Shown one piece after another: positions 46,457 to 54,279 of a stretch of 64,000 bases of DNA (the stretch's first letter is position 1; every line of letters starts with the position of its first letter). The notes under the pieces were generated by a model. The model worked only from the letters and a program-made list of their open reading frames with translations, had not been told where the DNA came from and did not search any database. Source of the DNA: an uncultured Collinsella sp. (lineage in GTDB: Bacteria > Actinomycetota > Coriobacteriia > Coriobacteriales > Coriobacteriaceae); contig CAKUEW010000002.1 in NCBI GenBank assembly GCA_934646815.1, forward strand, positions 1 through 64,000, given 5' to 3'. A program made the translations under genes and the position numbers.

Positions 46457-47869
46457 ATGACCAAGAACCGCACCGAGGTCGCGGACATCGACCGCAGCCT
46501 CTACGACTTCACCTATGGCGAGGAGGGATTCGAGCGCCTCGACGCCGGCATCACGCCCGACATCGTGCGCGAGATCAGCGCCAAAAAGGACGAGCCGCAG
46601 TGGATGCTCGACCTGCGCCTGAAGTCCCTCGAGATCTTCAACCGCTTTCCCGACCCGACGTGGGGCCCCTCCATCGAGGGCCTGGACATGGACAACATCG
46701 TCACCTACGTCAAGCCCAACACCGACCAAAAGCACGACTGGGAGTCGGTGCCCGACGACATCAAGAACACCTTTGAGCGCCTGGGCATCCCCGAGGCCGA
46801 GCGCAGCTACCTGGCGGGCGTCGGCGCGCAGTACGACTCCGAGCTGGTCTACCACAACATGCAGGACACCGCGTCCAAGATGGGCATCGTGTACTCCGGT
46901 ATCGAGGAGGCCCTGCACGACCCGCAGTGGGAGCCGCTCATCCACGAGAAGTTTATGACGCTCATCCCGCCCACCGACCACAAGTTTGCCGCGCTTCACG
47001 GCGCCGTTTGGTCGGGCGGCTCGTTTGTCTACGTGCCCAAGGGCACCAAGCTCGATTTTCCGCTGCAGAGCTACTTCCGTCTCAACGCCAAGGGCGCCGG
47101 CCAGTTTGAGCACACGCTCATCATCGTCGAGGACGACGCCGACCTGCACTTTATCGAAGGCTGCTCCGCGCCCAAGTACAACGTGGCCAACCTCCACGCC
47201 GGCGCCGTGGAACTCTTTGTGGGCAAGCGCGCACACCTGCGCTACTCGACCATCGAGAACTGGTCCAAGAACATGTACAACCTCAACACCAAGCGTGCGC
47301 GCGTGGACGAGGACGGCGACATCGAGTGGATCAGCGGCTCCTTCGGCAGCCACGTGGGCTACCTCTACCCCATGAGCGTGCTCAACGGCCGCCGCGCCCG
47401 CTCGAGCTTCACCGGCATCACCTTTGCCGGCGCCGGCCAGAACCTCGACACGGGCTGCAAAGTCGTGCTCAACGCACCCGAGACCTCGGCGACCGTCGAA
47501 ACCAAGGGCATCTCCAAGAGCGGCGGTATCCAGACCTTCCGCAGCTCCATCGTGGCCACGCCCAAGGCCGAGGGCTCCAAGGCAACCGTGAGCTGCCAGT
47601 CGCTCATGCTCGACGACCAGAGCCGCTCCGACACCATCCCCGCCATGGACATCCGCGCCAAGAACGTCGACATCGGTCACGAGGCCACCATCGGCCGCAT
47701 TGGCGACGACAAGGTGTTCTACCTGATGAGCCGCGGTATCTCGGAGGAAGAGGCCCGCACCATGATCGTCAACGGCTTTGCCAACCCGGTCTCCAAGGAG
47801 CTGCCGCTGGAATACGCCGTCGAGATGAACAACCTGATCAAGCTCGAGATGGAAGGAGCGATCGGATAA
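46457..47869 (+). CDS. sufB: Fe-S cluster scaffold SufB
   Basis: This is a 470-residue SufB with the typical blocks SGGSFVYVPKG, LHFIEGCSAP and SDTIPAMDIRAKNVDIGHEA. It is the scaffold subunit on which clusters are built with SufC and SufD. Length fits the family. AAAGGGG lies 8 nt before ATG, and the stop overlaps the sufD start by one base. Confidence 0.96.
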   Translation: MTKNRTEVADIDRSLYDFTYGEEGFERLDAGITPDIVREISAKKDEPQWMLDLRLKSLEIFNRFPDPTWGPSIEGLDMDNIVTYVKPNTDQKHDWESVPDDIKNTFERLGIPEAERSYLAGVGAQYDSELVYHNMQDTASKMGIVYSGIEEALHDPQWEPLIHEKFMTLIPPTDHKFAALHGAVWSGGSFVYVPKGTKLDFPLQSYFRLNAKGAGQFEHTLIIVEDDADLHFIEGCSAPKYNVANLHAGAVELFVGKRAHLRYSTIENWSKNMYNLNTKRARVDEDGDIEWISGSFGSHVGYLYPMSVLNGRRARSSFTGITFAGAGQNLDTGCKVVLNAPETSATVETKGISKSGGIQTFRSSIVATPKAEGSKATVSCQSLMLDDQSRSDTIPAMDIRAKNVDIGHEATIGRIGDDKVFYLMSRGISEEEARTMIVNGFANPVSKELPLEYAVEMNNLIKLEMEGAIG

Positions 47870-49140
47870 TGAAACAGGAAACCAATGCCGCTGCTACCAC
47901 CCTTGAGCAGGTCAACGCGATGCCTGCGGCAACTTGGGGCTGGCTGAAAATGAACCAGACCAAACTCGAGCTCTCTGACGAGCTTGTCGCCGCTCCTGCC
48001 GAGGCCGTGGAGATCGAGGGCCTGGACAAGCAGCTCCTCGGCGCGGACGACGCGTTCGACAACGCTATGGATGCCATGGTCGAACGCTTCCCCGAGCGCC
48101 GCGCCTCCGCCCCCGGCGATACCGCCGATCGCGCGCGCATCACGCCCGAGACTGAGCTCGACGTGCCTGCAACCTCCGTCTACCAGGCTGGCGCCATCAA
48201 GCTCGAGGAGGAGCTCTCCCCCGCCGAGGCCTTCAAGACCGGCATGGGCGAGACCGCCTACGTCTATCTGACCGACCACGCTACCAGGCGCATTGTCATC
48301 GATGTGCCCGCATATAGTCACGCCACGGCAACCGTGCGCGTGAGTGGCATCGATGCGGCCACAGCGATTGCCGCCATCGACGTCGTCGCCCGCCCGCAGT
48401 CGACGCTCGACCTGCAGATCGCGCTGGACTCCCCCGTTGCCGGCGAGGGCGTCGTGGGCTCCGCGCTACGCGTGTGCGCCCACGAGTACGCCACCGTCAA
48501 TGTGACCTGCATGCAAACGCTCGACGACAGCTGGATCGCGCTCGACGACACCGGTCTGTTCCTGGACGAGGGCGCGCGCGTCAACGTGCAGCACGCCGTC
48601 CTTGGCGCTGGCGCCAGCGCCACCGGCCTTGCCGGCGACCTGCTGGGCGACACCGCCAAGGTCACCATCGATACCGATTACCTGGGCGCCCGCGAGCAGG
48701 TGCGCGACTTTAACTACGAGCTGCGCCACCGCGGTCGCAAGACCGAGTGCGAAATCGACGCCAACGGCGTGCTCACCGGCACGTCCAAGAAAGTCTATCG
48801 CGGCACCATCGACCTCGTGCACGGCTGCAAGGGCGCAACCGGCACCGAGCGCGAGACCGTGCTGCTCGCCAACAAGGGCGTCGACAACAAGACCGTTCCC
48901 GTCATCCTCTGCGACGAGGACGACGTCGCCGGCAACCACGGCGCCACCATCGGCCATGTCCGCGACGAGCAGCTGTTCTACCTCGCCTGCCGCGGCCTTG
49001 ACCAAAACGCCGCCGAGGACTTGTTCATCCGCGCCAAGCTGGAGGACGCCGCGCTTTCCGCCGCCGACGAGCGCACCCGCGCCGGCGTCATCCGCCTGGG
49101 CAACAACCTGATCGACAACTTTGAAGAGGAGCTCGCATGA
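47869..49140 (+). CDS. sufD: Fe-S assembly protein SufD
   Basis: This 423-residue protein has a C-terminal beta-helix half with GATIGHVRDEQLFYLACRGL, aligned with the end of SufB. It partners SufB in the SufBC2D complex. The ATG at 47869 overlaps the sufB stop (TAATG). The N-terminal part is divergent, as usual for SufD. Confidence 0.93.
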   Translation: MKQETNAAATTLEQVNAMPAATWGWLKMNQTKLELSDELVAAPAEAVEIEGLDKQLLGADDAFDNAMDAMVERFPERRASAPGDTADRARITPETELDVPATSVYQAGAIKLEEELSPAEAFKTGMGETAYVYLTDHATRRIVIDVPAYSHATATVRVSGIDAATAIAAIDVVARPQSTLDLQIALDSPVAGEGVVGSALRVCAHEYATVNVTCMQTLDDSWIALDDTGLFLDEGARVNVQHAVLGAGASATGLAGDLLGDTAKVTIDTDYLGAREQVRDFNYELRHRGRKTECEIDANGVLTGTSKKVYRGTIDLVHGCKGATGTERETVLLANKGVDNKTVPVILCDEDDVAGNHGATIGHVRDEQLFYLACRGLDQNAAEDLFIRAKLEDAALSAADERTRAGVIRLGNNLIDNFEEELA

Positions 49141-50462
49141 TCGATACCGAGCACGTTAAATGCGATACCTGCACCGCCCCCGAGCCCATGACGCTCGACG
49201 CTAGCGACGAGGCTTCGCGCGGCTGGCCCACCGTCGACATCGAGGCCAATCCCTACAAGGCGCAGTTCCCGCTGTTCCAGCAGCACCCCGAGATCGCCTT
49301 CCTCGATAGCGCCGCCACCGCGCAGCGCCCCGCCTGCGTGCTCGACGCCGAGCGCAACTTCTATCAGCGCATGAACGCCAACCCGCTGCGCGGCCTGTAC
49401 TCGCTGTCCGTCGAGGCCACCGACGCCATCGCCAAGGTGCGCCTGCAGATCGCCGACCTCATCGGCGCCGACCAGGCCAACGAGGTCGTCTTCACCCGCA
49501 ACACGAGCGAGTCGCTCAACCTGGTCGCCAAGAGCTTTGCGCCCACGGTGCTGCAGCCCGGCGACGAGGTCGTCATCACGATCATGGAGCACCACTCCAA
49601 CCTGATCCCGTGGCAGCAGGTCTGCCGCGAGACCGGTGCCAAGCTCGTCTACCTCTACCCCACCAAGACCGGCCAGCTCACGACCGAAGAGGTCCTGGCC
49701 AAGGTGGGCCCCAAGACCAAGATCCTGGCCGTGGGTCAGGTCTCTAACGTGCTGGGCGTCGAGAACCCTGTCAAGAACCTGGGCAAGCTCGTGCACAAGT
49801 ACGGCGGCTACCTGGTCGTCGACGGCGCACAGTCGCTACCGCACATGCCGGTCAATGTTGCCGACCTGGGCGCCGATTTCTTTGCCTTTAGCGCACACAA
49901 GGCCATGGGTCCCATGGGCATCGGCGTGCTGTGGGGCAAAATGGACCTGCTCAACGCCATGCCGCCCATGCTCACCGGCGGCGAGATGATCGATTCGGTC
50001 ACCGAGCAGGACGCCGTCTGGGCGCCCGTCCCTGAGAAATTCGAGGCCGGCACGCAGGACGCCGCCGGCATCTTCGCCACGGGCGCGGCCCTCGACTACC
50101 TAACCAACACGGTGGGCTACGAAAACATCCAGGCCCGCGAGCAGGCACTGGTCCACTATCTGATGGGCGAGCTCATGCAGCTCGACTTTGTCCAGATCAT
50201 CGGCTCCATCTACTGGGACAACCACCACGGCGTCGTGAGCTTTAACGTCCATGGCATCCACCCGCACGACGTCGCGAGCATCATGGACATGGACGGCGTC
50301 TGCATCCGCGCCGGCCACCACTGCGCACAGCCGCTGCTCACCTGGCTGGGCGTCGAGAACCTCGCCTGCTGCCGCGCCAGCGTGGCTTTCTACAACGACA
50401 AGGCCGATATCGACAAGTTCATCGCCGGCCTGCAGCACGTTTGGAGCACGTTCAATGGGTAA
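49137..50462 (+). CDS. sufS: Cysteine desulfurase SufS
   Basis: This 441-residue PLP enzyme takes sulfur from cysteine for cluster assembly. The PLP lysine is in FFAFSAHKAMGPMG, MEHHSNLIPW is a conserved block, and the catalytic cysteine is in RAGHHCAQPL. An N-terminal extension of about 40 residues precedes the standard domain. It overlaps sufD by 4 nt (ATGA). Confidence 0.95.
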   Translation: MIDTEHVKCDTCTAPEPMTLDASDEASRGWPTVDIEANPYKAQFPLFQQHPEIAFLDSAATAQRPACVLDAERNFYQRMNANPLRGLYSLSVEATDAIAKVRLQIADLIGADQANEVVFTRNTSESLNLVAKSFAPTVLQPGDEVVITIMEHHSNLIPWQQVCRETGAKLVYLYPTKTGQLTTEEVLAKVGPKTKILAVGQVSNVLGVENPVKNLGKLVHKYGGYLVVDGAQSLPHMPVNVADLGADFFAFSAHKAMGPMGIGVLWGKMDLLNAMPPMLTGGEMIDSVTEQDAVWAPVPEKFEAGTQDAAGIFATGAALDYLTNTVGYENIQAREQALVHYLMGELMQLDFVQIIGSIYWDNHHGVVSFNVHGIHPHDVASIMDMDGVCIRAGHHCAQPLLTWLGVENLACCRASVAFYNDKADIDKFIAGLQHVWSTFNG

Positions 50463-50889
50463 TCTGTACACCTCCACCACGTTTATGGAACACAACTCGC
50501 ACCCCGACTATAAGTACCAGATGGACGCTCCCACGCACGAGCACGACGGCATCAACCCCAGCTGTGGCGACGAGCTCACCTTGCAGCTACGCGTAGAGAA
50601 CGGCGTGATCGAGGAGGCCTCCTTTACCGGTCACGGCTGCGCCATCAGCCAGGCCAGCGCCGATATCATGGCCGACCTCATCACCGGCGAGACGGTAGAG
50701 GAAGCACGCCGCCTGGCCGAGCTCTTCCTGGCCATGATCCGTGGCGAGCAGCTCTCCGAAGAGGACCTGGAAGACCTGGACGAAGCCGCCCAGCTCCAGG
50801 ACATCTCGCACATGCCCGCCCGCGTCAAGTGTGCCGAGCTCGCCTGGCGCACCCTCGACGGCATGCTCACGGGACAAAATCATCAGTAG
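50455..50889 (+). CDS. sufU: Sulfur-transfer protein SufU
   Basis: This 144-residue IscU-fold protein has cysteines in NPSCGDELTL, TGHGCAISQAS and VKCAELAW, the zinc and sulfur-accepting ligands of SufU. It takes sulfur from SufS. ATG 50455 overlaps the sufS end. Its last codons contain the left arm of dyad site C. Confidence 0.94.
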   Translation: MGNLYTSTTFMEHNSHPDYKYQMDAPTHEHDGINPSCGDELTLQLRVENGVIEEASFTGHGCAISQASADIMADLITGETVEEARRLAELFLAMIRGEQLSEEDLEDLDEAAQLQDISHMPARVKCAELAWRTLDGMLTGQNHQ

Positions 50890-50899
50890 TATTTGTCCC
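50871..50899. promoter_or_regulatory. 29-nt dyad, site C (GGGACAAA ... TTTGTCCC)
   Basis: GGGACAAA (50871-50878) and TTTGTCCC (50892-50899) are exact inverted arms 13 nt apart, spanning the sufU stop codon. It has the same layout as sites A, B and D. Confidence 0.6.
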
Positions 50900-50918
50900 A
50901 AATCTTAAGAATTTTGTT

Positions 50919-50954
50919 GGCCGAATCGCTTGACATGGGCGATTCGGCCTTTTT
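50919..50954. terminator. Terminator of the suf operon
   Basis: GGCCGAATCGC (50919-50929) pairs with GCGATTCGGCC (50939-50949), followed by TTTTT. It lies between convergent sufU and the transposase gene. Confidence 0.9.
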
Positions 50955-51755
50955 CTATTTCGAACCCTCGGCCCGTGCATTCGTTTGTACATAAGCGCGC
51001 ACAATACGAGACACGGTGCTCTTGCTGATTCCCGTATATCGCTCGATCTCGCGCACCGTGTAGCCGCCATCGTGCAGAGCAAAAATGATTCCGTCTCGCC
51101 GCGCAGGTGCAACGGTCTTGAGTTCGTTGAGCGGCACGCCTAGGCGCTTCGCCATCTTGTCGGCAAACGCATGCCGCTCCCATTCCGTCTCGTCCATGTC
51201 GTGAATCACCGGGTCGGAGCCATCGGGCATCGACAGCGAATAATCGAGAAACCCCTTGGCAGAACCAAAAAGCTCAAGCACGCAAGAAGGGTCGGAAAAC
51301 CCCATCGTCATATCGTTGTCATAGGCCCGCAGATACTCGGCAAAGCTGCTCCACGGATAGCGCTCAATCAGAGCAATACCCGCCTCCTGCGGATTAGCGT
51401 GCACGTAGCGAATCGCAGCCATCAGATGCCGGTCGCTGTCAAGCGCACGCCGGTCAAAGCGGTTCTGGAATAAATGCCCGGAGCGTCCGGTGCGCTTGTT
51501 GAACCGACGGGCGTAGGTCAAAAGCAGCCGCTGCATTGCCGCGCTCATATTGTCCTCGTAGTCCGCAAGCACCAGGTGCACGTGATTGCTCATAAGGCAC
51601 CATGCGACAACCGTCACGCCGGCATCGCGACAGTATTCGCGCATCAGCTCCAAAAACTCCCACCGATCCGCATCGCTCTCAAAGATGATCTGCTTTCCAG
51701 TGCCACGGGCCGAAACATGATAAAAGCCGGTAATCGTTCTCCAAACGCGCTGCAT
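50955..51755 (-). CDS. REP-associated tyrosine transposase (RAYT/TnpA_REP) with C-terminal HTH
   Basis: This is a 266-residue Y1 transposase. WCLMSNHVHLVLADY holds the HUH metal site, and AIRYVHANPQEAGI holds the tyrosine. The C-terminal YTVREIERYTGISKSTVSRI is a helix-turn-helix. Such proteins are usually domesticated and act on REP palindromes. ATG 51755 has GGAGGGG upstream. REP-like pairs occur at 53988-54143. Confidence 0.9.
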   Translation of the reverse strand: MQRVWRTITGFYHVSARGTGKQIIFESDADRWEFLELMREYCRDAGVTVVAWCLMSNHVHLVLADYEDNMSAAMQRLLLTYARRFNKRTGRSGHLFQNRFDRRALDSDRHLMAAIRYVHANPQEAGIALIERYPWSSFAEYLRAYDNDMTMGFSDPSCVLELFGSAKGFLDYSLSMPDGSDPVIHDMDETEWERHAFADKMAKRLGVPLNELKTVAPARRDGIIFALHDGGYTVREIERYTGISKSTVSRIVRAYVQTNARAEGSK

Positions 51756-51895
51756 GGCACTCCCCTCCGCGGGACCTACTTGTGCCTTCCAATACACCAC
51801 GATTGAAGCGTGCTATCAAAACCTACATGCAAAATGGCACCCGAGCACGGCAAAAGGCACTAAACAGCCGGCGAACGGCATCATATCAACAGGTC

Positions 51896-51911
51896 AAACG
51901 TTATAACGTTT
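51896..51911. promoter_or_regulatory. Perfect 16-nt palindrome AAACGTTATAACGTTT
   Basis: The palindrome lies in the 393-nt gap between the transposase and the NifU-like gene, 28 nt before dyad site D. It may be an operator; no other copy was noticed. The rest of the gap holds site D, a TATTAT box near 52051 and no gene. Confidence 0.35.
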
Positions 51912-51938
51912 CCAAAATCTAACCAAAACTGTCAAATG

Positions 51939-51969
51939 TGGGACAAACACTTCTGATATTTTTGTCCCA
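51939..51969. promoter_or_regulatory. 29-nt dyad, site D (TGGGACAAA ... TTTGTCCCA)
   Basis: TGGGACAAA (51939-51947) and TTTGTCCCA (51961-51969) are exact inverted arms with centre CACTTCTGATATT. It lies 180 nt upstream of the NifU-like gene and matches sites A-C near suf. Confidence 0.65.
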
Positions 51970-52148
51970 ATTAAATCGTTTCAATTAAAAGTTCCGGGCT
52001 TCTCGCTACGAAAACTGTGCCGTTCGCCGAATATTCCGTGCATTTCGCGGTATTATAGGGGCTGCATGTCATGTCCCTTAAGAAGGTTCGATCGGCTTTC
52101 GCCAGCCACGGCCTTTGACGGGACGCCAATACGATAGAGAGGAGAGGC

Positions 52149-52883
52149 ATGCAGTACTCACAGGAAGTGGAGAACATGTGCCCCGTTGCCAAGGGTGCAT
52201 ACCACGGCCCCGCACCCATCCCCGAGGAGGGCAAGTGGGTCCAGGCTAAGGAGATTTCCGACATCTCCGGTCTTACGCACGGTGTGGGTTGGTGCGCACC
52301 TCAGCAGGGCGCCTGCAAGCTCACGCTGAACGTCAAGGACGGCATCATCGAGGAGGCCCTCGTTGAGACCATCGGTTGCTCGGGCATGACCCACTCTGCC
52401 GCCATGGCTTCCGAGATCCTTCCCGGTAAGACCATCCTCGAGGCTCTCAACACCGACCTCGTCTGCGACGCCATCAACGTAGCTATGCGCGAGATCTTCC
52501 TGCAGATCGTTTACGGCCGCAGCCAGACCGCGTTCTCCGAGGGCGGCCTGCCCGTGGGCGCCTCCCTCGACGACCTCGGCAAGGGCCTTCGCTCTCAGGT
52601 CGGCACCATGTTCGGCACCAAGGCCAAGGGCGCTCGTTACCTCGAGCTCGCTCAGGGCTACGTCACCCGCATGGCTCTCAACGACAAGAACGAGATCATC
52701 GCGTTCGAGTTCCTGAACCTCGGCAAGTTCACCGACGCCGTCAAGGCCGGCAAGACCCCCGAGGAGGCCATCGCTGGCGCTATGGGCCACTATGGTCAGT
52801 GGGAGAACGCTGCCAAGTACATCGACCCGCGCACCGACGAGGAGACTCACTCCGTCGCCAGCGTGTTCCCGGTTCACGAGTAG
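52149..52883 (+). CDS. NifU/IscU-like Fe-S scaffold protein partnered with GGGtGRT protein
   Basis: This 244-residue protein has an IscU-like region with cysteines in GWCAPQQGACKLTL and ETIGCSGMTHSAA, and a C-terminal extension of about 100 residues unlike SufU. Proteins of this type are annotated as Fe-S assembly scaffolds and sit next to GGGtGRT genes. Its role is not established. GAGGAGAGG precedes ATG. The codon use is that of a highly expressed gene. Confidence 0.8.
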   Translation: MQYSQEVENMCPVAKGAYHGPAPIPEEGKWVQAKEISDISGLTHGVGWCAPQQGACKLTLNVKDGIIEEALVETIGCSGMTHSAAMASEILPGKTILEALNTDLVCDAINVAMREIFLQIVYGRSQTAFSEGGLPVGASLDDLGKGLRSQVGTMFGTKAKGARYLELAQGYVTRMALNDKNEIIAFEFLNLGKFTDAVKAGKTPEEAIAGAMGHYGQWENAAKYIDPRTDEETHSVASVFPVHE

Positions 52884-52901
52884 AAAGGGAGGGAAATAAC
52901 T

Positions 52902-53906
52902 ATGACTGTTACGTTCGAAGGTTACGAGCGCCGCGCTGACAAGATCAACAAGTGCCTCGCCGACAACGGCATCGCCTCCCTCGAGGAAGCTCTGCAGATC
53001 TGCACCGACAAGGGCTTCAACCCGCGTGAGATCGTCAACAACACCCAGTCCATCGCCTTCCAGAACGCCGAGTGGGCCTACACCCTCGGCTGCGCTCTCG
53101 CTGTCAAGCGCGGCGCCAAGTCCGCTTCTGAGGCTGCCGCCATCATCGGCGAGGGCATCCAGGCCTTCACCGTTCCCGGCTCCGTCGCCGAGGACCGCAA
53201 GGTCGGTCTGGGCCACGGCAACCTGGGCGCCATGCTGCTCTCCGACGACACCGAGTGCTTCGCCTTCCTGGCCGGCCACGAGTCCTTCGCTGCCGCTGAG
53301 GGCGCTATCGGCCTGGCTCTGAACGCCAACAAGGCTCGCAAAAAGCCGCTGCGCGTTATCCTCAACGGTCTGGGCAAGGACGCCGCTCAGATCATCGCCC
53401 GCATCAACGGCTTCACCTATGTGAAGACCCAGTTCGACTACTACACGGGCGAGCTCAAGGTCGTCGAGACCATCCCCTACTCCGATGGTCCCCGCGCTGC
53501 CGTCAACTGCTACGGCTCCGACGACGTCCGCGAGGGCGTTGCCATCATGTGGCACGAGAACGTCGACATCTCGATCACCGGTAACTCCACCAACCCCACG
53601 CGCTTCCAGCATCCCGTCGCTGGCACTTACAAGAAGGAGCGCATCGAGGCTGGCAAGAAGTACTTCTCCGTCGCTTCTGGTGGCGGCACTGGCCGTACCC
53701 TGCACCCGGACAACATGGGCGCCGGCCCTGCCTCTTACGGCATGACCGACACCATGGGCCGTATGCACTCCGATGCCCAGTTCGCCGGTTCTTCCTCCGT
53801 GCCTGCGCACGTCGACATGATGGGTCTCATCGGCATGGGCAACAACCCCATGGTCGGTGCCACCGTCGCCTGCGCTGTCGCCGTCGAGGAGGCCCTCAAG
53901 GCCTAA
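52902..53906 (+). CDS. GGGtGRT family protein
   Basis: This 334-residue soluble protein is named for the motif seen here as SGGGTGRTLHPDNMG. Other conserved-looking blocks are VGLGHGNLGAML, HESFAAAEGA and SSVPAHVDMMGLIG. No function is known. It starts 18 nt after the NifU-like gene with AGGGAGG upstream and ends at a strong terminator, so the two are one operon. Confidence 0.88.
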   Translation: MTVTFEGYERRADKINKCLADNGIASLEEALQICTDKGFNPREIVNNTQSIAFQNAEWAYTLGCALAVKRGAKSASEAAAIIGEGIQAFTVPGSVAEDRKVGLGHGNLGAMLLSDDTECFAFLAGHESFAAAEGAIGLALNANKARKKPLRVILNGLGKDAAQIIARINGFTYVKTQFDYYTGELKVVETIPYSDGPRAAVNCYGSDDVREGVAIMWHENVDISITGNSTNPTRFQHPVAGTYKKERIEAGKKYFSVASGGGTGRTLHPDNMGAGPASYGMTDTMGRMHSDAQFAGSSSVPAHVDMMGLIGMGNNPMVGATVACAVAVEEALKA

Positions 53907-53941
53907 TCGCGCCCGCGCGATGCTCACATACTTGAGCTTTG

Positions 53942-53976
53942 GAGCCGCTATCTCATCGAGGTAGCGGCTCTTTTTT
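53942..53976 (+). terminator. Terminator after the GGGtGRT operon
   Basis: GAGCCGCTATCT (53942-53953) pairs with AGGTAGCGGCTC (53959-53970; one G-T pair) and six T residues follow. Confidence 0.92.
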
Positions 53977-53987
53977 ATACCTATCGC

Positions 53988-54053
53988 AGTTGCGGTGAAA
54001 TAGTTCCTGAAAACCGACTTTCAGCCCCCTCCAAGAACTATTCCACCGCAACT
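53988..54053. repeat. REP-like inverted pair 1
   Basis: The arm at 53988-54006 starts AGTTGCGGTGAAATA and the arm at 54035-54053 is its reverse complement with one mismatch in 19. The same arm core (AGTTGCGGTGRAATA) recurs in pair 2. It forms a hairpin with a 28-nt loop and no coding. Confidence 0.7.
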
Positions 54054-54076
54054 TCCTCAGTCGCCCCCGATATATC

Positions 54077-54143
54077 AGTTGCGGTGGAATACGGACTGAA
54101 TAATGCCCCTGCAGGCCAAAACAATCCGTATTTCACCGCAAGT
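54077..54143. repeat. REP-like inverted pair 2
   Basis: Arms 54077-54095 and 54125-54143 pair over 19 nt with two mismatches. The outer 15 nt match pair 1 while the inner 4 nt and the loop differ, so the outer core is the conserved unit. No gene lies in 53977-54279. Confidence 0.7.
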
Positions 54144-54279
54144 TATTGAGGGAACGGGGCCGAGTGCTCAGTCCTGTTGACGCCCACTCGCCATATCGAC
54201 CCTTTGCCGAATTACGCCACGTTTGCGACGGCCCCGCGCGGCGCCTGTGCGACAATGCGCCGGACGAGAAAGGAATCCG

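Noticed and set aside
45596..47680. 694-codon minus-strand frame over sufC and sufB
   Set aside because: Its Val/Ala/Gly/His-rich text is the typical antisense shadow of GC-rich genes. The plus-strand products are clear SufC and SufB.
52158..53927. 589-codon minus-strand frame over the NifU-like and GGGtGRT genes
   Set aside because: Antisense shadow caused by biased codon use; no domain and no ribosome-binding site.
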